Shown piece by piece: positions 18,549 to 28,865 of a stretch of 64,000 nucleotides of DNA. The position numbers and the translations under genes were made by a program. The stretch lies in NCBI RefSeq assembly GCF_034377285.1, contig NZ_CP139715.1, forward strand, positions 4,200,001 to 4,264,000, read 5' to 3'. This DNA comes from Thalassobaculum sp. OXR-137. GTDB lineage: Bacteria > Pseudomonadota > Alphaproteobacteria > Thalassobaculales > Thalassobaculaceae. Positions within the stretch are counted from its first letter, which is position 1. Every line of letters starts with the position of its first letter. The notes under the pieces were generated by a model that had not been told where the DNA came from, searched no databases, and was given only the letters and a program-made list of their open reading frames with translations.

Positions 18549-20704
18549 CCCGAACACAGCTCCTTGCCGCCCTCCTGCTTCTCGTGTCGGTCGTGTCCGC
18601 GGCCGGCCGGGCCGTCGCCCAGGACGTGAACGTGGAAGAGACGCCGGTCCTGCTGGTGGCCGACGAAGTGGTCTACGACGAATCCCTCGGCATCGTGACC
18701 GCCCGCGGCAATGTGGAGCTCAGTCAGGGACCGCGCGTCCTGCTCGCCGACACGGTCAGCTACAACCGCAGGGCCGATACCGTCATCGCGTCCGGCAACG
18801 TCTCGCTGATGGAGCCCTCGGGCGAAGTGCTGTTCAGCGACTATGTCGAGCTGAACGACAAGCTGAAGACCGGAACGATCAACAACTTCCGCGGTCTGCT
18901 GGTCGACGGCTCGCGCCTCGCCGCGGTCCAGGGGCGCCGCACCGGCGGCGAGCGCAAGGAGCTGGACAAGGCGGTCTTCTCGCCCTGCGACCTCTGCAAG
19001 GAGGATCCGACCAAGGCGCCGCTGTGGCAGATCAAGGCGGTCAAGGTCATCCACGACGAGGTCGCCAAGGACATCATCTACGAGGACGCCACCCTGGAGT
19101 TCTACGGCGTCCCGGTCGCCTACACGCCGTTTCTGCGCCACCCGGATCCGACCGTGGACCGCCGCTCCGGCCTGCTGGCGCCGACCATGGGGATCTCCGA
19201 GGAACTCGGCGTGATCTACGGCCAGCCCTATTACTACGTCATCGACGAGACCAGCGACCTGCTGCTGGAGCCGCGGATGCATTCCTCGGCCGGCGGCATT
19301 CTGCTGGGCGAATACCGCCAGCGCTTCTCCCGGGGTGAAATCAACCTGCGGAACTCCGTGGCCTATGTGGAGCAGAGCACCGACGACCGGTCGTCCGACG
19401 ACTACGATTTCGAAGGGCACGCGGACTGGGAGGGCAAGTTCAGCCTGAACCGGACCTGGCGCGGCGGCTTCGATTTCGAACAGGCGAGCCAGCGGACCTA
19501 TCTGCGGCGCTACAACATCGGCGGCCCAGACGTCCTTACCAGCCGGCTCTATGCCGAGGGCTTCCGCGGCCGGAACTACACCTCGCTGGCGGCCTATAAG
19601 TTCCAGGACCTGCGCGCCAGCAGCGACCCGGACGACACGCCGATCGTGCTGCCGCTGGCGGAATACAATCACGTCGGACAGCCCGGCCGTTTCGGCGGGC
19701 GCACCAGCCTGGACGCCAGCCTGCTGGCGCTGACCCGTGACACCGGCGGCGACACCCGCCGGGCCTCGGCCGTGACCGGGTGGGAACTGCCCTACACGTC
19801 GGACGCCGGCGAGATCTACACCCTGAACGCCCGGCTGCAGACCGACGCCTACTACGCCACGGACGCCACCGCCCTGGAGAGCGGCAATACCGAGACGAAC
19901 GGCCGCGTGTTCCCGCAGCTTGGCCTGAAATGGCAGTATCCGCTGGCCCGACGCAGCGAGACGACGACCCAGGTCATCGAGCCCATTGCCGGTGTGGTCC
20001 TGGGCCCGCGCGGCGGCAATCCGGACGAGATCCCGAACGAGGACAGCCGCTCCTTCGAATTCGACGAGACCAACCTGTTCCGCCTGAACCGCTACGAAGG
20101 CGTCGACCGAGTGACCAGCGGCAGCCACGTCAACTACGGCCTGCGGGCCGGCGTCTACGGCGACGGCGGCGGGTCGACGGAGGTCCTGATCGGCCAGAGC
20201 TACCGCTTCTACGGCGACGGAGCGTTCGAAGAAGGCTCGGGCCTGGAAGAGGACCTGTCCGACGTGGTCGGCGCCCTGTCGGTGCGCCCCAGCGGACCGC
20301 TGACCTTCACCTACCGCTTCCGGGTAGACCCGGAGGACGCCACGGTGAACCGCAACGAGCTCGGTTTCACCTATGCCGTTCCGCAGTTCTATTTCGGCGG
20401 CAATTACGTGACCCTCGACGAGAACGCGAGCAGTGACCTCACCGGCGACCGGGAACAGCTCGACATGTATGGCGGGATCCGGCTGACGGACCACTGGAGC
20501 GTGGCAGGCAACCTGACCCAGGACCTCTCCGACGACCGCAGCCGGTTGCTGCGCGGCCGCTTCGGCTTCACCTACAGCGACGAGTGCCTCCTGTTCGGGA
20601 TCGACTTCGAACGGTCGAACATCAGCGACGAGGATATCGAGCCTGACGATCGGGTCATGTTCCGACTGATTCTGACCCACCTGGGTGGTGTGGAGAGCAA
20701 ATAA
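18545..20704 (+). CDS. lptD: LPS-assembly outer-membrane protein LptD
   Basis: 719 residues. The ATG at 18545 overlaps lptG by four bases and opens a signal peptide ending GRAVAQ; the frame upstream is not coding. The N-terminal OstA/LptA-like domain (about 30-200, with LVADEVVYDESLGIVTARGN) is followed by a large barrel (about 210-719). Cysteines occur in FSPCDLCKE and near the end in YSDECLLFG, compatible with the disulfide link needed for LptD maturation. LptE is not in the window. Adjacent surA encodes a chaperone known to help LptD fold. Confidence 0.95.
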   Translation: MTRTQLLAALLLLVSVVSAAGRAVAQDVNVEETPVLLVADEVVYDESLGIVTARGNVELSQGPRVLLADTVSYNRRADTVIASGNVSLMEPSGEVLFSDYVELNDKLKTGTINNFRGLLVDGSRLAAVQGRRTGGERKELDKAVFSPCDLCKEDPTKAPLWQIKAVKVIHDEVAKDIIYEDATLEFYGVPVAYTPFLRHPDPTVDRRSGLLAPTMGISEELGVIYGQPYYYVIDETSDLLLEPRMHSSAGGILLGEYRQRFSRGEINLRNSVAYVEQSTDDRSSDDYDFEGHADWEGKFSLNRTWRGGFDFEQASQRTYLRRYNIGGPDVLTSRLYAEGFRGRNYTSLAAYKFQDLRASSDPDDTPIVLPLAEYNHVGQPGRFGGRTSLDASLLALTRDTGGDTRRASAVTGWELPYTSDAGEIYTLNARLQTDAYYATDATALESGNTETNGRVFPQLGLKWQYPLARRSETTTQVIEPIAGVVLGPRGGNPDEIPNEDSRSFEFDETNLFRLNRYEGVDRVTSGSHVNYGLRAGVYGDGGGSTEVLIGQSYRFYGDGAFEEGSGLEEDLSDVVGALSVRPSGPLTFTYRFRVDPEDATVNRNELGFTYAVPQFYFGGNYVTLDENASSDLTGDREQLDMYGGIRLTDHWSVAGNLTQDLSDDRSRLLRGRFGFTYSDECLLFGIDFERSNISDEDIEPDDRVMFRLILTHLGGVESK

Positions 20705-20792
20705 CTCGACAAATCTCCGCAACGCGTTGGTGGACCTCCGACAAGACTGATATTGTTCGGCGCCGTTCCGCACGCACGAGAATGCTGATCCA

Positions 20793-22079
20793 ATGCCCCG
20801 ACGTCTTGCACCGCTGTTCCTTGCCGCCCTGGTCTCCGTAAGCGCCGGCGCCCTGACCATGGCCGCGCCACCGGTCGCCCACGCCCAGCAGATCCAGCGG
20901 ATCGCCGCGGTGGTGAACGACGAGATCATCTCCGTGCGCGACCTGCGCGATCGGATCGAGATGGTCATCGTCACCTCCCAGCTTCCCCGCAGCTCGGAGA
21001 CGGCCCAGCGTCTGGCGCCCCAGGTCCTGCGCGGACTGATCGACGAGCAGCTGCAGATGCAGGAGGCCGCCCGCCTGTCCGTCAGCATCAGCGATGCCGA
21101 GATGGACCGGGCCCGCAGCGATCTGGAAGCCCGCAACGGCCTGCGCCCCGGACAGTTCCGCGACTTCGTCACCCAGATCGGCATCGATCCGACCACGGTC
21201 GAGCGTCAGCTTCGCGCCAACCTGTTGTGGTCCAAGCTCGTGCAGCGCCGGTTCGCCAGCCAGATCGAGATCAGCGCCGAGGAGGTCGAGGAGACCCGGG
21301 CACGGCTCGCCGAAGACGTGGGCAAGGAGCAGAAGCGGGTATCGGAGATCCTGCTCACCATCGAGGATCCGACCAAAGAGAACGAGGTCGTCCAGCTCGC
21401 GAACCGGCTGGTGGAGCAGGTGCGCGCCGGCGCGTCCTTCCCCTCGGTCGCGCGCCAGTTCTCCCAGGCCGCCAACGCCAATGTGGGCGGGGATGTCGGC
21501 TGGGTTCTCTCCGACCAGCTTTCACCCGAACTCGCCGACGCGGTCGCGACCCTGTCGAAGGGCGAGGTCTCCGATCCGATCCGCACCATCGTCGGCTACC
21601 ACATCCTTCAGGTCTCCGACACGCGGGTGCTGGCCCAGGGGGACCCGGCCCAGGCCGAGGTGCAGTTGAGCCAGATCTTCCTGCCGGTCCGTCCAAGCGA
21701 CGACGCCGATCAGCGCCGCACCCAGACGGAGGCCGTCCGCACGGCCATCGCACGCGCGACGAGCTGCGAACAGCTGGCGAGCCTGGCGAAGGAGGCCGGC
21801 TCCCCGGTGGCGGCGGATCTGGGCAAGTCCCGCATCGCCGAGCTGCCGGATGCGCTGCGCGCCCAGGTCGCCGACCTTCAGGCCGGTCAGAAGACCGCCC
21901 CGATCGACCTGCCGAACGGCGTGATGGCCGTCATGGTCTGCGAGCGCACCGAGCCTGCCACCAACCTGCCCCCCCCTGAGCAGATCCGCCGGCAACTCGA
22001 GAACCAGCGCCTGGAAGTGCTTGCCCAGCGCTATCTGCGGGACCTGCGCCAGGCTGCGTTCATCGAAACCCGTGTCTGA
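20793..22079 (+). CDS. surA: Periplasmic peptidyl-prolyl isomerase / chaperone SurA
   Basis: 428 residues. A signal peptide (about 1-30, ending PVAHAQ) is followed by the SurA N-terminal helical domain starting RIAAVVNDEIISVRDL. A first parvulin domain is centred on residues 170-270 (VSEILLTIEDPT to GYHILQV), and there is a second, more divergent parvulin-like segment at about 285-385. It delivers outer-membrane proteins, including LptD, to the Bam complex. It lies 88 bases after lptD and overlaps pdxA by 8 bases. Confidence 0.94.
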   Translation: MPRRLAPLFLAALVSVSAGALTMAAPPVAHAQQIQRIAAVVNDEIISVRDLRDRIEMVIVTSQLPRSSETAQRLAPQVLRGLIDEQLQMQEAARLSVSISDAEMDRARSDLEARNGLRPGQFRDFVTQIGIDPTTVERQLRANLLWSKLVQRRFASQIEISAEEVEETRARLAEDVGKEQKRVSEILLTIEDPTKENEVVQLANRLVEQVRAGASFPSVARQFSQAANANVGGDVGWVLSDQLSPELADAVATLSKGEVSDPIRTIVGYHILQVSDTRVLAQGDPAQAEVQLSQIFLPVRPSDDADQRRTQTEAVRTAIARATSCEQLASLAKEAGSPVAADLGKSRIAELPDALRAQVADLQAGQKTAPIDLPNGVMAVMVCERTEPATNLPPPEQIRRQLENQRLEVLAQRYLRDLRQAAFIETRV

Positions 22080-23076
22080 CGCCCCGCTTGCGGTCACGCC
22101 GGGAGAGCCCGCCGGCGTCGGCGTCGATCTGGCTCTCGGACTGTGGGCGGCCCGTGACCAGGCCACGCCGCCCTTCTTCCTGATCGACGATCCGGACCGG
22201 GTCTCGGTGCGGGCGCGGCGGATCGGCCTTTCGGTCGATCTGGCGCCCATCGACGCGCCCGAGCAGGCGACCGGCGTCTTCGGCTCGGCCCTGCCGGTCC
22301 TGCGACACGGCTTTCCCGCCGACAGCATCCCCGGCCGCCCCGATCCGGCCAACGGCCCGGCGACGGTGGACGCCATTACCCGCGCGGTGGCGCTGGTGCG
22401 CACCGGCCAGGCGGCCGCCGTAATCACCAATCCGATCCAGAAAGAAACGCTCTACCAGGCCGGCTTCACCCATCCCGGCCATACGGAGTATCTGGCGGCC
22501 CTGTCCGGCCCCGACGTGGTGCCGGTCATGCTGCTGGCCTCGCCGGAGCTGAAGGTCGTGCCGGTGACCATCCACATACCGCTGGCCGACGTGCCGCGGC
22601 AGCTCACCACCGACAAGATCGTGACCACGGCCCGGATCACCGCGGCCGCGATGCGCCGGGATTTCGGAATCGACGCGCCGCGTCTGGCGCTTGCCGGGCT
22701 GAACCCCCATGCCGGCGAGGGCGGGGCCCTCGGCCGCGAGGACGGCGACGTGATCGCCCCGGCGGTGGCCATCCTGCGGGCCGAGGGGATCGACGCGCGC
22801 GGCCCCCTGCCCGCCGACACCCTGTTCCATGAGGAGGCCCGCACGACTTACGACGTGGTGCTGGGCATGTACCACGATCAGGTCCTGGTCCCGATCAAGA
22901 CCCTCGATTTCTGGGGCGGCGTCAACGTCACCCTCGGCCTGCCCTTCGTACGCACCTCGCCCGACCACGGTACAGCCCTGTCCCTGGCGGGAACCGGACA
23001 GGCACGCATCGACAGCCTGAAGGCCGCGGTCGACATGGCCCGCTCGATGGCCCGCCGCCGCGCCGCCGCCCCATGA
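22072..23076 (+). CDS. pdxA: 4-hydroxythreonine-4-phosphate dehydrogenase
   Basis: 334 residues from GTG at 22072, which overlaps the surA stop. This start gives [21 protein letters not shown], the family N-terminus, while the longer frame adds only surA shadow. It oxidises 4-phosphohydroxythreonine in pyridoxal phosphate synthesis. Metal-binding histidines are expected in [18 protein letters not shown] and MYHDQVLVP, and all are present. It is coupled to rsmA by ATGA. This surA-pdxA-rsmA order is widespread in proteobacteria. Confidence 0.95.
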   Translation: MSDAPLAVTPGEPAGVGVDLALGLWAARDQATPPFFLIDDPDRVSVRARRIGLSVDLAPIDAPEQATGVFGSALPVLRHGFPADSIPGRPDPANGPATVDAITRAVALVRTGQAAAVITNPIQKETLYQAGFTHPGHTEYLAALSGPDVVPVMLLASPELKVVPVTIHIPLADVPRQLTTDKIVTTARITAAAMRRDFGIDAPRLALAGLNPHAGEGGALGREDGDVIAPAVAILRAEGIDARGPLPADTLFHEEARTTYDVVLGMYHDQVLVPIKTLDFWGGVNVTLGLPFVRTSPDHGTALSLAGTGQARIDSLKAAVDMARSMARRRAAAP

Positions 23077-23954
23077 CCCAGCCCCCGGCCGAGAAGACCG
23101 TCGCCGCCCGGGTGGCCGCGTTGCCGCCTCTGCGCGAAGCGATCGCCGCGGCCGGCATGTCGGCGCGCAAGTCGCTGGGACAGAACTTCCTTCTCGACCT
23201 GAACCTGACCCGCCGGATCGCCCGGTCCGCCGGGGATCTCACCGCCGGCACGACGATCGAGGTCGGCCCGGGCCCCGGCGGCCTGACCCGCGGCCTGCTT
23301 CTGGAGGGCGCCACCCATGTGGTGGCGATCGAGCGCGACGCCCGCGCCGCCGAGGTCCTTGGCCCGCTGATCGAAGCGTCGGACGGGGCCCTGACCCTGA
23401 TCGAGGACGACGCGCTGAAAGTCGATCTCGCCGCTCTCGGCCCCGAGCCGAGGCGCATCGTGGCCAACCTCCCCTACAATGTCGGCACCCGCCTGCTGCT
23501 GATCTGGCTGCGCACGCCGCAGGCCTTCGAGTCCCTTACCCTGATGTTCCAGCGCGAGGTCGCCGACCGGCTGACCGCCGCCCCGGGCAGCGAGGCCTAC
23601 GGCCGGCTTACGGTGCTGGTCACCTGGCTGTGCGAAGCCCGCAAGGTGATGGACGTGCCGCCCACCGCCTTCACGCCAGCGCCGAAGATCTGGTCGAGCG
23701 TGGTCCGCCTGGTGCCGCGCACCGAGCCGCTGGCCCCGGCCGACCGGACCGCGCTGGAGACGATCACCGAGGCGGCCTTCTCCCAGCGCCGCAAGATGCT
23801 GCGCCAGAGCCTGAAGCGGCTGGGCGGCGATGCGCTGATCAAGGCCGCCGACCTCGACCCGACCCTGCGGCCGGAGCGGCTGACGGTTCCGGAATTCTGC
23901 CGACTGGCCAATGCCTATTCCGCTCTCAACGCCACAGACGGGCCGATCCCATGA
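23073..23954 (+). CDS. rsmA: 16S rRNA (adenine1518-N6/adenine1519-N6)-dimethyltransferase
   Basis: 293 residues. It dimethylates two adjacent adenines in the 3'-terminal hairpin of 16S rRNA. Motifs in order: [10 protein letters not shown] at about 32-41, the SAM site [17 protein letters not shown] for the ribose, and the catalytic [13 protein letters not shown]-terminal helical domain has [16 protein letters not shown]. It overlaps pdxA upstream and the acetyltransferase downstream, both by ATGA. Confidence 0.96.
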   Translation: MTQPPAEKTVAARVAALPPLREAIAAAGMSARKSLGQNFLLDLNLTRRIARSAGDLTAGTTIEVGPGPGGLTRGLLLEGATHVVAIERDARAAEVLGPLIEASDGALTLIEDDALKVDLAALGPEPRRIVANLPYNVGTRLLLIWLRTPQAFESLTLMFQREVADRLTAAPGSEAYGRLTVLVTWLCEARKVMDVPPTAFTPAPKIWSSVVRLVPRTEPLAPADRTALETITEAAFSQRRKMLRQSLKRLGGDALIKAADLDPTLRPERLTVPEFCRLANAYSALNATDGPIP

Positions 23955-24451
23955 GCGCCGACGCGATCCTCAACGAAACCCGGCACTACGAGAACGGCAT
24001 CGCCATCCGGCCCGCCGCCGAAGCCGACCTGCCGGCCATCATCGCCCTGCTGGTCGACGATCCGCTGGGCAAGACGCGCGAGCGTCTGGAGGATCCCGTC
24101 CCCCGCAGCTACCTGGCCGCCTTCGAGGCGATGACGGCGCAGGCCGGCAACGTCTATCTGGTCGCCGAACGCGCCGGCACGGTGATCGGCTGCGTCCAGG
24201 TAACCTTCATCCCCGGGATCAGCCGGGAAGGCATGACCCGGGCCAATATGGAGGGGGTGCGCATCGCCTCTTCCGTGCGGGGTATCGGCCTCGGCAAGAC
24301 CATGATGCGTGACGCCATCGACCGCTCGCGCGAGGCCGGCTGCGGCCTGGTCCAGCTCACCACCGACGCCCGACGCGAGGACGCGCAGCAGTTCTATGCC
24401 GCGCTCGGGTTTAAGCCGTCCCATATCGGGATGAAGCTGGATCTCCCCTGA
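23951..24451 (+). CDS. GNAT family N-acetyltransferase
   Basis: 166 residues. The ATG at 23951 overlaps the rsmA stop. GNAT features are [20 protein letters not shown] at the start and [19 protein letters not shown] in the central strands. The acetyl-CoA loop is [17 protein letters not shown] (R/QxxGxG/A as RGIGLG), and the C-terminal motif is [18 protein letters not shown]. The substrate is unknown. Coupling to rsmA could mean a ribosome- or PLP-related role, but that is only positional. Confidence 0.9.
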   Translation: MSADAILNETRHYENGIAIRPAAEADLPAIIALLVDDPLGKTRERLEDPVPRSYLAAFEAMTAQAGNVYLVAERAGTVIGCVQVTFIPGISREGMTRANMEGVRIASSVRGIGLGKTMMRDAIDRSREAGCGLVQLTTDARREDAQQFYAALGFKPSHIGMKLDLP

Positions 24452-24688
24452 TCGTCGGACGGCGATAAACACTTACTTAATCATATAAGCGTCTATTAAC
24501 GCATGTCTTTGAATATCTGTTTATCCCTATATCCATATTAAAAATAATGATTAATTCACTCGCTGTGCCGAAATAATCCGCCTCGCGGATAATAAAAAAT
24601 TAAGATCTGAATACTTAATCTTCCACTCCTTCCGCTTCGGCTTCTCCAGCTCGAACAGACCGGCTCTCGGTAAACAGGAGTATTTCCC
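24452..24688 (+). promoter_or_regulatory. AT-rich promoter region of the chemoreceptor gene
   Basis: The most AT-rich stretch in this part of the window: 24465-24620 is dominated by TATAAG, TATTAAAAATAATGATTAA and AATAAAAAATTAAG blocks, in contrast to the GC-rich coding DNA. It should hold the promoter and probably regulator sites. AGGAG at 24676-24680 stands 8 bases before the GTG start. Confidence 0.55.
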
Positions 24689-26782
24689 GTGAATTTATTT
24701 AAAAACGCGCGCATCTCGACAGTGCTGATGTGTCTGTACGGCGCGCTGCTGCTCATCGTCGCCGGCTTCGGACTGCGCACCATGACGGTGGCGGTGCTCG
24801 AAGCCGACCAGTCGGGCGAGGTGGTGCAGTCTGCTGAAGCGTTGAAGGAGACCTTCGTCGCGCTGCAGAACACCCGGCGCGAACGCGGCCCGGTGGTCAA
24901 CATGCTGAAGGCCGGCGATCCCGCGAGCGCTTCGTTCATCGCGTCCGTCCAGGAGGTCCGCAGCGCGTCGCTGCCGTCGACCCAGCGGCTGGTGGACCTG
25001 TGCGCCGAGATCACCTGCGCCCAGTCGGTGACGGGCGCCACGATCGCCAGCGATCTGGAGAAGATCGAAACCCTGCGCAAGAAGGTCGACGCCGCGCTCA
25101 AGCAGCCGCTGGCGGATCGTCCGGCGGGTCTGGCCGACGACTGGAAGAAGGCCGCGACCAGCATCATCAATCAGTTCGAGACGATCTCCAGCGAGCTCGG
25201 CGCCCAGATGCGGATGGTCGATCCGGTCATCGCCGAGCTGGTGTCGATCAAGGACGCCGCCTATCTGACGCGCGATGCCGTCGGCCTCGAGGCGACCGCG
25301 ATTCAGGCCGCCATCGGCGAGGGCAAATTCACCGACGCCTCGCGGGCCAAGATCAACCAGCTCCGCGGCAAGGGCCAGGCCGGCTGGCAGCAGCTCACCG
25401 AGCTGATGGCGCGCCCCGGCATCGCGCCGGCGCTGATGACCGACCTGGCCAAGGCGACCCAGAGCGTCACCAAGGAATACCCGCAGAAGCGTGAGGCCAT
25501 CGAGACCGCCGTCAATGAGGGCAAGGCCGACACGGTCGACCGCGACGCGTGGGAGGCCCTGAACGGCCGCGTGCTCGACAGTCTGGTGGCGATCTGCATG
25601 ACCGCGCTGGATCAGACCATCGGCTATGCCGGCGACGAGGCCGCCGCGAGCTGGATGGTGGTGTATCTGGTCGGCGCCCTCCTGGTCGGCTTGGTGATCC
25701 TCGGCATCGTCAGCCTGCAGGTGATCCGCCGCCGCGTTACCGGCCCGATCCAGCACATCACGCAGACCATGCGCGACGTGTCGGGTGGCGACCTGGCTGC
25801 GGACGTCCCCTATCTCGACCGCAAGGACGAGATCGGCGGCATGGCCGCCACCCTGGAGACCTTCAAGCAGGCGCTGATCCGCCAGCGCGAAAGCGACGAG
25901 GCGGCGAAGACGGAAGCCGAGGCCAAGCTGAAGCGGGCCCAGGCCATGCAGGAGATCATCGCCGGTTTCCAGAAGGTGGTCGCCGACCTGATCCAGCGCC
26001 TGGCCTCCTCGGCCACCGAGATGCAGGCGTCGGCCCAGTCGATGACCGAGACCGCCGACCGCACCGAGTCCCAGTCCGCCACCGTGGAGCGGGCCTCGTC
26101 CATGGCCTCCAGCAACGTGGAAAGCGCCGCGGCCGCCGCCGAGGAGCTCACCAGCTCGATCGCCGAGATCGGCCGCGAACTCGAGCAGGCGACCCAGATC
26201 GCCGGCCGGGCCGTGGAGGCCGCCTCGAAGACCAACCAGACGGTCCAGGGCCTGGAAGTTTCCAGCCAGGCGATCGGCGACGTCGTCCGCCTGATCCAGG
26301 ACATCGCCGAACAGACCAACCTGCTGGCCCTGAACGCGACGATCGAGGCCGCCCGCGCCGGCGACGCCGGCAAGGGCTTTGCGGTCGTGGCGTCGGAGGT
26401 GAAGGCCCTGGCGACCCAGACCGCCAGCGCCACCCAGGAGATCAGCGGCCGCATCGAGGAGATGCAGACCGCGACCCAGAGCTCCGTCACCTCGATCCAG
26501 GAGATCGTGAAGGTCATCGGCGAGATCAACCAGATCGCCACCGTGATCGCCGCGGCCGTGGAAGAGCAGACGGCCGCGACCCAGGAGATCGCCCGCAACG
26601 TCACCGAGGCGTCCCGCGGGACGACCGAAGTGTCGAGCAACATCTCCGGCGTGTCGGACGCGGCCCGTCAGACCGGCACCGCCGCGTCCCAGGTGCTGTC
26701 GGCGGCCGACGACCTGAACCGGCAGTCGTCGACCCTGGAGACCGAGGTCGGGCAGTTCATCCGCTCGGTGCAGGCGCTCTAA
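24689..26782 (+). CDS. Methyl-accepting chemotaxis protein
   Basis: 697 residues from GTG with AGGAG 8 bases upstream. TM1 is at about 12-33, a long helical periplasmic sensor at about 34-320, and TM2 at about 322-348. A HAMP domain follows at about 350-400 ([20 protein letters not shown]), then the cytoplasmic signalling domain with the hairpin tip [20 protein letters not shown] near residue 545. No CheR/CheB-tethering pentapeptide is seen at the C-terminus (ends RSVQAL). The ligand is unknown. A strong terminator follows at 26810. Confidence 0.94.
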   Translation: MNLFKNARISTVLMCLYGALLLIVAGFGLRTMTVAVLEADQSGEVVQSAEALKETFVALQNTRRERGPVVNMLKAGDPASASFIASVQEVRSASLPSTQRLVDLCAEITCAQSVTGATIASDLEKIETLRKKVDAALKQPLADRPAGLADDWKKAATSIINQFETISSELGAQMRMVDPVIAELVSIKDAAYLTRDAVGLEATAIQAAIGEGKFTDASRAKINQLRGKGQAGWQQLTELMARPGIAPALMTDLAKATQSVTKEYPQKREAIETAVNEGKADTVDRDAWEALNGRVLDSLVAICMTALDQTIGYAGDEAAASWMVVYLVGALLVGLVILGIVSLQVIRRRVTGPIQHITQTMRDVSGGDLAADVPYLDRKDEIGGMAATLETFKQALIRQRESDEAAKTEAEAKLKRAQAMQEIIAGFQKVVADLIQRLASSATEMQASAQSMTETADRTESQSATVERASSMASSNVESAAAAAEELTSSIAEIGRELEQATQIAGRAVEAASKTNQTVQGLEVSSQAIGDVVRLIQDIAEQTNLLALNATIEAARAGDAGKGFAVVASEVKALATQTASATQEISGRIEEMQTATQSSVTSIQEIVKVIGEINQIATVIAAAVEEQTAATQEIARNVTEASRGTTEVSSNISGVSDAARQTGTAASQVLSAADDLNRQSSTLETEVGQFIRSVQAL

Positions 26783-26809
26783 CCGGGCGACGGCATCCCC
26801 CGACACGAA

Positions 26810-26846
26810 AACAGCCCCGGACCGCAATCCGGGGCTGTTTGCTTTT
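26810..26846. terminator. Rho-independent terminator, probably bidirectional
   Basis: AACAGCCCCGGA-CCGCAA-TCCGGGGCTGTT is a perfect 12-bp stem. On the plus strand it runs into TTTGCTTTT, and on the minus strand into TTTTCG. It lies between the chemoreceptor (+) and the ThDP enzyme (-), which converge, and can end both transcripts. Confidence 0.9.
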
Positions 26847-26868
26847 CAGGCGTCCGACGGGACTGGGA

Positions 26869-28569
26869 TCAGGCGATCCACTCCGACACCGGCGCCGCCG
26901 CCTCGTGCAGCGGCTGGGAGATGACGTCGACCAGGGTCGGGCCGTCATGCTCCAGGGCCTGCTTCATGACCGACTTGAACTCCGCCGGATCCTCGACGGT
27001 CCAGGACTTCACGCCAAAGGCGCTGGCGACCGCCGCGTGGTCGGTGCGATTGAAGTCGACGTTGTAGTACCGCTTGCCGAAGCCGGAATCCTGGCCGGCC
27101 TTGATCCAGCCGTAGACCGCATTGGAGAACACCACCGACTTGATCGGCAGCTTGTTGCGCACGATCGTCTCGTATTCGCCGCAGCAGAAGCCGAAGGACC
27201 CGTCTCCCATGACCGACAGGACCTGGGCGTTCGGCCGTCCGACCTGCGCGCCCATGGCGGCGGCCAGCGAGTAGCCGAGCGCCCCGTGGGCCCGGTTGGT
27301 GATGAAGTGCCGGCCCGGAATGCGCCAGCGGTAATGGGCCGAGAAATACGGACACGGCGTGCCCGGATCGGCGACGATCACCGCGTCGTCGTCCAGGATG
27401 TCCATCAGGCCCTGGATCACCACTTCCGGCTTGATCGGCCGCTCCTGGCTCGCCGCCAGCGGGCCATAGGCGTCCAGCTTGCCCTTCCAGGCGGCGGCGG
27501 CGCGCTCGACGCCGTTCTGCTGGGCGAGACCCGACATCCCCTCCAGCTCGGCCTCCAAGGCGTCCAGCGCCAGACGGGCATCGGCACAGATCGCCACGGC
27601 GGTGGAGTAGTTGGCGCCGATCACCATCGGGTCGCTGTCGATATGGATGATGCTCTTGTCGGTCGACGGCCAGCGCCACCGCTCGGTCGTCACCGAGCCG
27701 GCCCGGCAGCCGATGAACAGCACCACGTCGGCCGCCTCCACCACGTCGCGGGTCGACTGCACGCCGCCATTGGTGCCGACGACGCCGACGGCGCGGGGGT
27801 CGGTCTCGGCGATGGCGCCCTGCCCCGACACGGTGGTGGCGATCGGCAGATCCAGGAGTGCGGCCAGACGCGCCAGCGGCGCCTCGGCCCCGGCGATGAC
27901 CGGGCCGCCGCCGCAGATCGCGACCGCCGACTTGGCCTTGCCGAGGATCTTCGCAGCCTCGCGGATCGCGTCCGGATCGGCGCCGGCGCGCTCGGCCGGG
28001 TAGGTCTGGTGGCGCGGATCGGCCCAGAGCTCGCCCGCGTCCACGTAGCCTTTCTGGGTGTCGAACGGCAGCGCCAGGTGGACCGCCCCGGGCCGGCCGG
28101 TGGTCATCGCCCGGAAGGCGGTGCGCATCATCGCCGGCAGGCGGCTGGCATCGTCCAGGCTGGTGTTCCACTTGGTCAGCGGCCGCATCATCGACACCTG
28201 GTCGAGTTCCGTCAGAGGATAGCGGCCGCGCGCCGTGGTCGACACGTCGGTGGTGATGGCCAGGATCGGCACGGAGCTCTCGTTGGCCTCCACCAGCCCC
28301 GGCAGGATGTAGGTCGCCCCGCCGCCGGAGGGACCCTCGCAGACCCCGGGCTTGCCGGTGACGCGGGCATAGCCGTCGGCCATGTACGCGGCGTGGCGTT
28401 CGTCGCGGGTCAGGATGTGGTGGATGTTGTGGTCGAGCCGCGCGAGCGCGTCATAGAACGGCAGCGTCGTGTCGCCGCACAGCCCGAACATATGAGTTAC
28501 GCCATGGGCCTCCAGCATGCGCACCATGGCTTCCGCCCCTGTCGGCCGATTGTCGCCGTCACTCGCCAT
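26869..28569 (-). CDS. Thiamine diphosphate-dependent enzyme (acetolactate synthase-like)
   Basis: 566 residues from ATG 28569, which has a GGAAGGAT site upstream; an in-frame ATG 33 bases earlier lacks one. There are three domains: N-terminal PYR (about 10-175, with the catalytic-type Glu in RDERHAAYMADGYARVTG), the middle nucleotide-fold domain, and C-terminal PP (about 370-545). The PP domain has GDGSFGF followed 20-odd residues later by the NAVYGW segment, i.e. the GDG-N ThDP/Mg site. The opening FGLCGDTTLPFYDAL differs from true IlvB, and no IlvN-type small subunit is adjacent. The reaction is therefore unassigned: 2-keto-acid ligation or decarboxylation. Confidence 0.88.
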   Translation of the reverse strand: MASDGDNRPTGAEAMVRMLEAHGVTHMFGLCGDTTLPFYDALARLDHNIHHILTRDERHAAYMADGYARVTGKPGVCEGPSGGGATYILPGLVEANESSVPILAITTDVSTTARGRYPLTELDQVSMMRPLTKWNTSLDDASRLPAMMRTAFRAMTTGRPGAVHLALPFDTQKGYVDAGELWADPRHQTYPAERAGADPDAIREAAKILGKAKSAVAICGGGPVIAGAEAPLARLAALLDLPIATTVSGQGAIAETDPRAVGVVGTNGGVQSTRDVVEAADVVLFIGCRAGSVTTERWRWPSTDKSIIHIDSDPMVIGANYSTAVAICADARLALDALEAELEGMSGLAQQNGVERAAAAWKGKLDAYGPLAASQERPIKPEVVIQGLMDILDDDAVIVADPGTPCPYFSAHYRWRIPGRHFITNRAHGALGYSLAAAMGAQVGRPNAQVLSVMGDGSFGFCCGEYETIVRNKLPIKSVVFSNAVYGWIKAGQDSGFGKRYYNVDFNRTDHAAVASAFGVKSWTVEDPAEFKSVMKQALEHDGPTLVDVISQPLHEAAAPVSEWIA

Positions 28570-28726
28570 TCTCGGATCCTTCCATTGATGAAGGCGCGAC
28601 AATAGCCGAGGCCGCGGCGGCTGGGCCAGACATGCATGACCCGGAGCGCCCCTGTCTGTGGAACGGCTGCGGTTCCGGAGCGGGGAGACTGAGGAACTGT
28701 TAATCCCTCTCCAACCCTCCCGCTCT

Positions 28727-28819
28727 CCCCGGATTTATTCCAGGGCAACCGGTTGGGCCTGAACCGACTCTCACCCGCTTCGCGTCAACGGATGGGCTCG
28801 CCCCGGCACAAGGCCGGGG
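28727..28819. repeat. Second copy of the paired REP-like palindromes
   Basis: CCCCGGATTTATTCCAGGG (28727-28745, one stem mismatch) and CCCCGGC-ACAAG-GCCGGGG (28801-28819). It shares with the 14472-14562 element the first-arm sequence, about 75-base arm spacing, CTCG before and GAGTG after the second arm, and a downstream AAAAGATTTT/AATCTTTT-type stretch. The remaining 28570-28865 intergenic sequence shows nothing else recognisable. Confidence 0.7.
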
Positions 28820-28865
28820 AGTGGGAGAATCTTTTGGGTTTGAAAGAAGCGCCGAACTGGGCCGC

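Noticed and set aside
18278-21196. 972-residue minus-strand frame over lptD and surA
   Set aside because: It is the shadow of two clearly identified genes; composition is not protein-like and no ribosome-binding site or domain is present.
25549-28605. 1018-residue plus-strand frame running from the chemoreceptor into the ThDP gene
   Set aside because: It is out of frame with both real genes, crosses a strong bidirectional terminator and is Gly/Arg/Pro-rich without motifs.
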